From contig CAMAFU010000051.1 in assembly GCA_945833725.1 (NCBI GenBank), positions 1 to 9,383 on the forward strand: DNA of 9,383 nucleotides, given 5' to 3'. The stretch comes from an uncultured Treponema sp. (GTDB lineage Bacteria; Spirochaetota; Spirochaetia; Treponematales; Treponemataceae). The position numbers and the translations under genes were made by a program. The notes below the pieces were generated by a model that saw nothing but the letters and a program-made list of their open reading frames with translations, searched no databases and was not told the origin of the DNA. Numbering within the stretch: position 1 is the first letter of the stretch; the number at the start of each line of letters is the position of its first letter. Positions 5,093-9,383 of the stretch are shown here, in pieces.

Positions 5093-8000
5093 TTAGTCTT
5101 CTTCAGAAACAGTATCTGGTATTATATCCTCAATTGGATTTTCGCTTTCTTTTTCAAGTCTGCGCCTTTCAAGAACTTCAACCATCTGCTCATCAAGGTC
5201 ATTATCTGAACCGTCAAAAAGTTTTAGATTTCTGTAGTCTTTTATACCGGTTCCTGCAGGAATCATGTGTCCGATAATAACATTTTCTTTTAGACCGCGA
5301 AGATGATCTTCTTCACCTTTAATTGCCGCATTTGTAAGAACACGGGTTGTTTCCTGGAAAGAACATGCTGAAATAAAGGAATCTGTAGCCAAAGCAGCTT
5401 TTGTAATTCCCTGGAACATTGGTCTTGCAACAGCCGGCTGACCACCTTCAGCAATAACCCGTTTATTTTCTTCGTGGAAGTGATATTTATCAACCTGCTG
5501 TCCGAAAATAAACCTTGAGTCCCCAACAGAAACAACTTCAACCTTACGAAGCATCTGGCGGACAATTACACCAATGTGTTTGTCGTCAATGGCAACACCC
5601 TGTGCAGTATACACACCCTGAATTTCTTTCATAAGATATTCCTGAAGTGCATTTTCACCGGAAATAGCAAGAATATCATGGGCACTCGCAGAACCGTCAC
5701 AAAGCTGTTCACCGGCTTCAACAAAGTCTCCGTCACGAACTAAAAGACGGCGTGTCATTGGAACAGAATGTTCAAACTGCTTTCCGTATTCATCTTCAAC
5801 AATAATCTGCCTTTTGCCTTTTGAAACGCCCTTGAATTTTACAGTACCGGAAATCTGAGCCAATACACAAGGAACTTTAGGTTTTCTTGCTTCAAAAAGT
5901 TCAGATACACGAGGAAGACCTCCTGTAATATCGTTTGTTTTTGCAGCAGCTACCGGCATTTTTACAAGGATTTCTCCAGCTTCAACATACTGCTTGTCTT
6001 CACACTGAAGAATAGCACCAGCAGGCAGGTGATATGAACCGATTTCGTTACCGGCTTCGTCTGTAATAAGAGCTTTAGGCTGCTTTACATCAAGATGAAG
6101 ATCAGAAATGCGGTATTCTGTTTTTCCAGAATTAACATCAATTACTTCTTCCAGAGTTGAACCAGGAATTACATCTTCAAAGTGAATGTAACCGCTTACT
6201 TCGGCAATAATAGGTTCTGAGAACGGATCAAATGTTCCGATTACATCACCAGCTTTTATAATATCGCCTTCTTTTACAGTAATAGTTGAACCGTTGGAAA
6301 TTTCAACCTTCTGCTCATCACCAGCAAGATATACATCATCGCCGATAATAAGAATTCTGCCGTTTTCTTTTGCAACAAAATCAGGTTTTTCAGCTTTTTC
6401 GATAATTACAGAACCTTTAAGCGTTCTGCCGCCATCCTGAACAAGGATTTTGTCTTTTTTGCCGAGTTTTGAACTATCGATAAGTCTTGTAGCAATGAAA
6501 GAACCTTTTCTTGTAAACAGCCAGTCGCCGTTTTCCTTAACAACATGAGTTCCCTGAATGTTTCCGATAAGAACATCATATTTAAGGATAATTTTGTTGT
6601 CTTCAGTTTCCTTGGAAGCCGTACCACCAACATGGAATGTACGCATTGTAAGCTGTGTACCAGGCTGACCAATAGACTGGGCGGCAATTACACCAACAGC
6701 TTCTCCAATTTCAACAAGCTTGTTGCGGGCAAGGTTTTTGCCGTAACATTTTACACAAACACCATGCTCAGCTTCACAAGTAAGAACTGTACGAAGTTTA
6801 ACTTTTTCTACACCGGCATCTTCAATTTCTTTTGCTATTTCATCAGTGATGTAGTCGTTTGCTTCACAGATAACATTTCCCGTAACAGGATGAATTACCC
6901 TTTCAATAGTAAAGTGACCTGCAATCCGCTTAGAAAGAGGAGTAACAATTTCATCACCATTTTTAAGGGCTGTATACTCAATACCGTTAATTGTTCCACA
7001 GTCTTCTTCATTTATTACAACATCCTGCGCAACATCAACAAGACGGCGTGTCATGTAACCGGCATCGGCTGTTTTAAGAGCAGTATCTGTAAGACCTTTT
7101 CGGGCACCGTTTGATGAAATAAAGTACTCGATTACGGAAAGACCTTCGCGGAAGTTTGATTTTACCGGAAGTTCAATAATGTCTCCGTTAGGTTTAGCCA
7201 TCAAACCTCGCATTGCAGCCAGCTGGGAAATCTGTTTCTTTGAACCTCGGGCACCGGAATTGGCCATCATGTAAATTGTATTAAATCCGCCTTTATCTGA
7301 TTCCAGATTTTTATACATGATTTCAGTAAGGTCTTTGTTTGTTTTTTCCCAAATATCCGTTACTTTGTTGTATCTTTCATCTGCAGTAATTACACCGCGG
7401 GAATACTGACCAACAATTTCTTCAACTTCTTTATTTGCCTTGTCAATCATGGTTTTCTTTTCGTCTGGAATAATAATGTCTTCCATGGAAAGAGTTGCAC
7501 CGAAGAAAGTCGCATTTTTGTATCCGCAGGCCTTAACTGCATCAAGCATCTGAATTGTAAGCCATGCACCCTGTTTGTGATAAACAGTTTCGATCATTTT
7601 GCGAAGATCTTTATCACCCATACGTTCGTTTACAAAGCCAACACCATCAGGCATTTCTCCGTTGAAGCGGATTCTTCCTGCCGTAGTAGAAATTACATCT
7701 CCTGCCTTAAATTCGTTTTCAACAAAACTGTCTTTATTAACAGGAACTTTTATTTCTGCACACCAGTCAATATAACCGTCTTCTGCGGCCATAATTGCTT
7801 CATTTTCGCTAGAAAAACGCTTTCCTGTTCCCTTTGCATCTTTCTTTATAGAAGTCATATAGTAAATTCCAAGAACCATATCCTGAGAAGGATAAACAAT
7901 GGAATTACCGTTTGCAGGGTCGAGAAGGTTTCTTGCAGAAAGCATAAGAGTCCAACATTCCATCTGAGCTGCCTGAGTAAGTGGAACATGGATAGCCATC

Positions 8001-9361
8001 TGGTCACCGTCGAAGTCGGCATTAAATGCTTTACAAGCCAAAGGATGAAGTTTTAAAGCTTTTCCTTCAACAAGAACAGGTTCAAAAGCCTGAATTCCAA
8101 GACGGTGAAGTGTTGGTGCACGGTTTAACATTACAGGATGTTCGCGGACTACTTCATCAAGAATTGCAAATACTTCAGGAGATTCCTGTTCAACTAAAGT
8201 TTTTGCTTTTTTAATGTTGAATACAACATCCTTGTCAACCAGTTTTTTCATGATAAACGGTTTGAACAACTCAAGAGCCATTTTTGTAGGAAGACCACAC
8301 TGCCACAGTTTAAGCTCCGGACCTACAACAATTACAGAACGACCGGAATAGTCAACACGCTTACCAAGAAGATTCTGGCGGAAACGACCCTGTTTACCTT
8401 TCAGCATATCGCTAATTGATTTAAGAGGCCTGTTAGATGCACCTTTTACAACACGCTTGCGTTTTGAATTATCAAACAAGGCATCAACAGCTTCCTGAAG
8501 CATACGCTTTTCGTTGCGGATAATAATATCAGGAGCACTAAGCTGCATAAGTCTCTTAAGGCGGTTATTGCGGTTTATTACACGGCGGTAAAGATCATTT
8601 AAATCCGATGTTGCAAACCTTCCTCCGTCAAGCTGAACCATTGGTCTTAAATCAGGCGGAATAACAGGAATAACATCAAGAATCATCCATGATGCTTTGT
8701 TTCCAGAAGAACGGAAATCTTCTACAAGCTGAATTCTTTTAAGAAGTCGCTTGTCGGTTTTTGCACCCTTTTCCCGCATTTTTTCCCGAAGTTCAGCAGC
8801 CAGTTCATCGAGATTAAGATTTTCGAGAAGAGTTTTTATTGCCTCAGCACCCATGGCAGCAGAGAAAGACTGACCATAACGCTGAACATCTTCGATATAT
8901 TCATCTTCAGAAAGAAGCTGACCTTTTTTAAGTTCAGTATCACCGGCATCAAGTACAATATATTTTTCGTAATACAATACGGAACGGAGCTGTGCCACCT
9001 GCATATTGAGAAGAAGGCCCATGCGGCTTGGAACAGAACGGTAATACCAGATATGGCTTACAGGTGCTGCAAGCTCAATATGACCTGTTCTTTCGCGGCG
9101 GACTTTAAAATGAGTAACTTCTACACCACAGCGGTCACAAATAACACCCTTATAACGGATTGATTTGAATTTACCGCAGTAACATTCCCATTCCTTTGTT
9201 GTACCGAAAATTCTTTCGCAGAACAAACCGTCTTTTTCTGGACGGAGCGTACGATAGTTTATTGTTTCCGGCTTTTTAACTTCACCATACGACCAGTTAC
9301 GAATATCGTCCGGGCTGGCCAGTTTAATTTTTATTGAATCAAAATCCTGAATATCACGCAT
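5093..9361 (-). CDS. rpoC: DNA-directed RNA polymerase subunit beta'
   Basis: Beta' is the largest core RNA polymerase subunit and carries the catalytic magnesium. Counting from the Met at 9361 (1422 residues), the N-terminal zinc site is Cys60, Cys62, Cys75 and Cys78 (CYCGKFKSI...CDRC). The clamp and lid/rudder region contain NRPLKSISDMLKGKQGRFRQ. The catalytic loop NADFDGDQ puts Asp449, Asp451 and Asp453 on the metal. The F-loop NSGARGSKKQISQLAAMRG starts near 701, and the bridge helix is KGLTDTALKTADAGYMTRRL (about 755-774). The second zinc site is Cys788, Cys862, Cys869 and Cys872. The trigger loop QPGTQLTMRTFHVGG includes Met906, Arg907 and His910. The tail is short and acidic. Everything is intact, and the length is close to the 1407-1416 I recall for E. 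coli and T. pallidum. A Met two codons upstream (9367) is also in frame, but it is only one base from the ribosome site. rpoB is expected just outside the window. Confidence 0.98.
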   Translation of the reverse strand: MRDIQDFDSIKIKLASPDDIRNWSYGEVKKPETINYRTLRPEKDGLFCERIFGTTKEWECYCGKFKSIRYKGVICDRCGVEVTHFKVRRERTGHIELAAPVSHIWYYRSVPSRMGLLLNMQVAQLRSVLYYEKYIVLDAGDTELKKGQLLSEDEYIEDVQRYGQSFSAAMGAEAIKTLLENLNLDELAAELREKMREKGAKTDKRLLKRIQLVEDFRSSGNKASWMILDVIPVIPPDLRPMVQLDGGRFATSDLNDLYRRVINRNNRLKRLMQLSAPDIIIRNEKRMLQEAVDALFDNSKRKRVVKGASNRPLKSISDMLKGKQGRFRQNLLGKRVDYSGRSVIVVGPELKLWQCGLPTKMALELFKPFIMKKLVDKDVVFNIKKAKTLVEQESPEVFAILDEVVREHPVMLNRAPTLHRLGIQAFEPVLVEGKALKLHPLACKAFNADFDGDQMAIHVPLTQAAQMECWTLMLSARNLLDPANGNSIVYPSQDMVLGIYYMTSIKKDAKGTGKRFSSENEAIMAAEDGYIDWCAEIKVPVNKDSFVENEFKAGDVISTTAGRIRFNGEMPDGVGFVNERMGDKDLRKMIETVYHKQGAWLTIQMLDAVKACGYKNATFFGATLSMEDIIIPDEKKTMIDKANKEVEEIVGQYSRGVITADERYNKVTDIWEKTNKDLTEIMYKNLESDKGGFNTIYMMANSGARGSKKQISQLAAMRGLMAKPNGDIIELPVKSNFREGLSVIEYFISSNGARKGLTDTALKTADAGYMTRRLVDVAQDVVINEEDCGTINGIEYTALKNGDEIVTPLSKRIAGHFTIERVIHPVTGNVICEANDYITDEIAKEIEDAGVEKVKLRTVLTCEAEHGVCVKCYGKNLARNKLVEIGEAVGVIAAQSIGQPGTQLTMRTFHVGGTASKETEDNKIILKYDVLIGNIQGTHVVKENGDWLFTRKGSFIATRLIDSSKLGKKDKILVQDGGRTLKGSVIIEKAEKPDFVAKENGRILIIGDDVYLAGDEQKVEISNGSTITVKEGDIIKAGDVIGTFDPFSEPIIAEVSGYIHFEDVIPGSTLEEVIDVNSGKTEYRISDLHLDVKQPKALITDEAGNEIGSYHLPAGAILQCEDKQYVEAGEILVKMPVAAAKTNDITGGLPRVSELFEARKPKVPCVLAQISGTVKFKGVSKGKRQIIVEDEYGKQFEHSVPMTRRLLVRDGDFVEAGEQLCDGSASAHDILAISGENALQEYLMKEIQGVYTAQGVAIDDKHIGVIVRQMLRKVEVVSVGDSRFIFGQQVDKYHFHEENKRVIAEGGQPAVARPMFQGITKAALATDSFISACSFQETTRVLTNAAIKGEEDHLRGLKENVIIGHMIPAGTGIKDYRNLKLFDGSDNDLDEQMVEVLERRRLEKESENPIEDIIPDTVSEED

Positions 9362-9368
9362 CTTCATT

Positions 9369-9374
9369 CTCCTT
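9369..9374 (-). promoter_or_regulatory. Ribosome binding site that decides the rpoC start
   Basis: AAGGAG on the minus strand is followed after one base by the ATG at 9367 and after seven bases by the ATG at 9361. The same motif lies seven bases from the rpsG start, and AGGAG lies eight bases from the rpsL start. The ATG at 9361 is therefore preferred. It also makes the N-terminus MRDIQDFDS, which lines up with the treponemal MKDIRDFDS start as I remember it. Confidence 0.75.
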
Positions 9375-9383
9375 GTCGAAACC

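Noticed and set aside
6545..8214. Open frames of up to 189 residues on the plus strand opposite rpoC (for example 6545-7114 and 7577-8056)
   Set aside because: They lie entirely within rpoC, have Cys/Phe/Asn-rich compositions typical of antisense frames and have no recognisable domain. rpoC is intact and conserved here.

Overview
The window looks like chromosomal core sequence from a spirochaete of the genus Treponema. The minus-strand block is the 3' part of the rpoB-rpoC-rpsL-rpsG cluster. The RpoC N-terminus and body read almost residue for residue like treponemal beta' subunits as I remember them, and rpsL-rpsG follow rpoC with no fusA or tuf behind them, as I recall for T. pallidum. The DNA is AT-rich, with long A and T runs and an AT-biased third codon position. 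That fits a gut, rumen or oral Treponema better than T. pallidum, but the species is inference.

Left part (plus strand, 1-2695): a 12-TM MFS transporter, a small acidic protein I do not recognise, and a radical SAM protein of the PflX/COG1313 type. The three are closely spaced. The second and third may overlap by 11 bases, which suggests a common transcript for at least that pair. A good sigma70-like promoter sits just in front of the small gene, so close that its mRNA may be leaderless.

Middle (2696-3025): about 330 bases without a real gene. It holds a GC-richer palindromic element, made of one long imperfect inverted repeat and two perfect small hairpins and resembling a dispersed intergenic repeat. 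After it come the promoter and ribosome binding site of an aldo/keto reductase (3026-3898).

Right part (minus strand, 4009-9361): the reductase and rpsG converge on one bidirectional terminator (3953-3992). rpsG and rpsL form a tight two-gene unit with its own promoter and an approximately 107-base leader containing a stem-loop. rpoC ends in its own intrinsic terminator, so beta' and S12/S7 appear to be at least partly separate transcription units. The rpoC ribosome binding site is the last thing in the window; rpoB should lie immediately beyond.

I found no CRISPR array, tRNA, rRNA, transposase, phage gene or toxin-antitoxin pair, and no convincing new multi-gene system. The items most worth a second look are the palindromic intergenic element, the possible leaderless small gene next to the PflX-like enzyme, and the rpsL leader.
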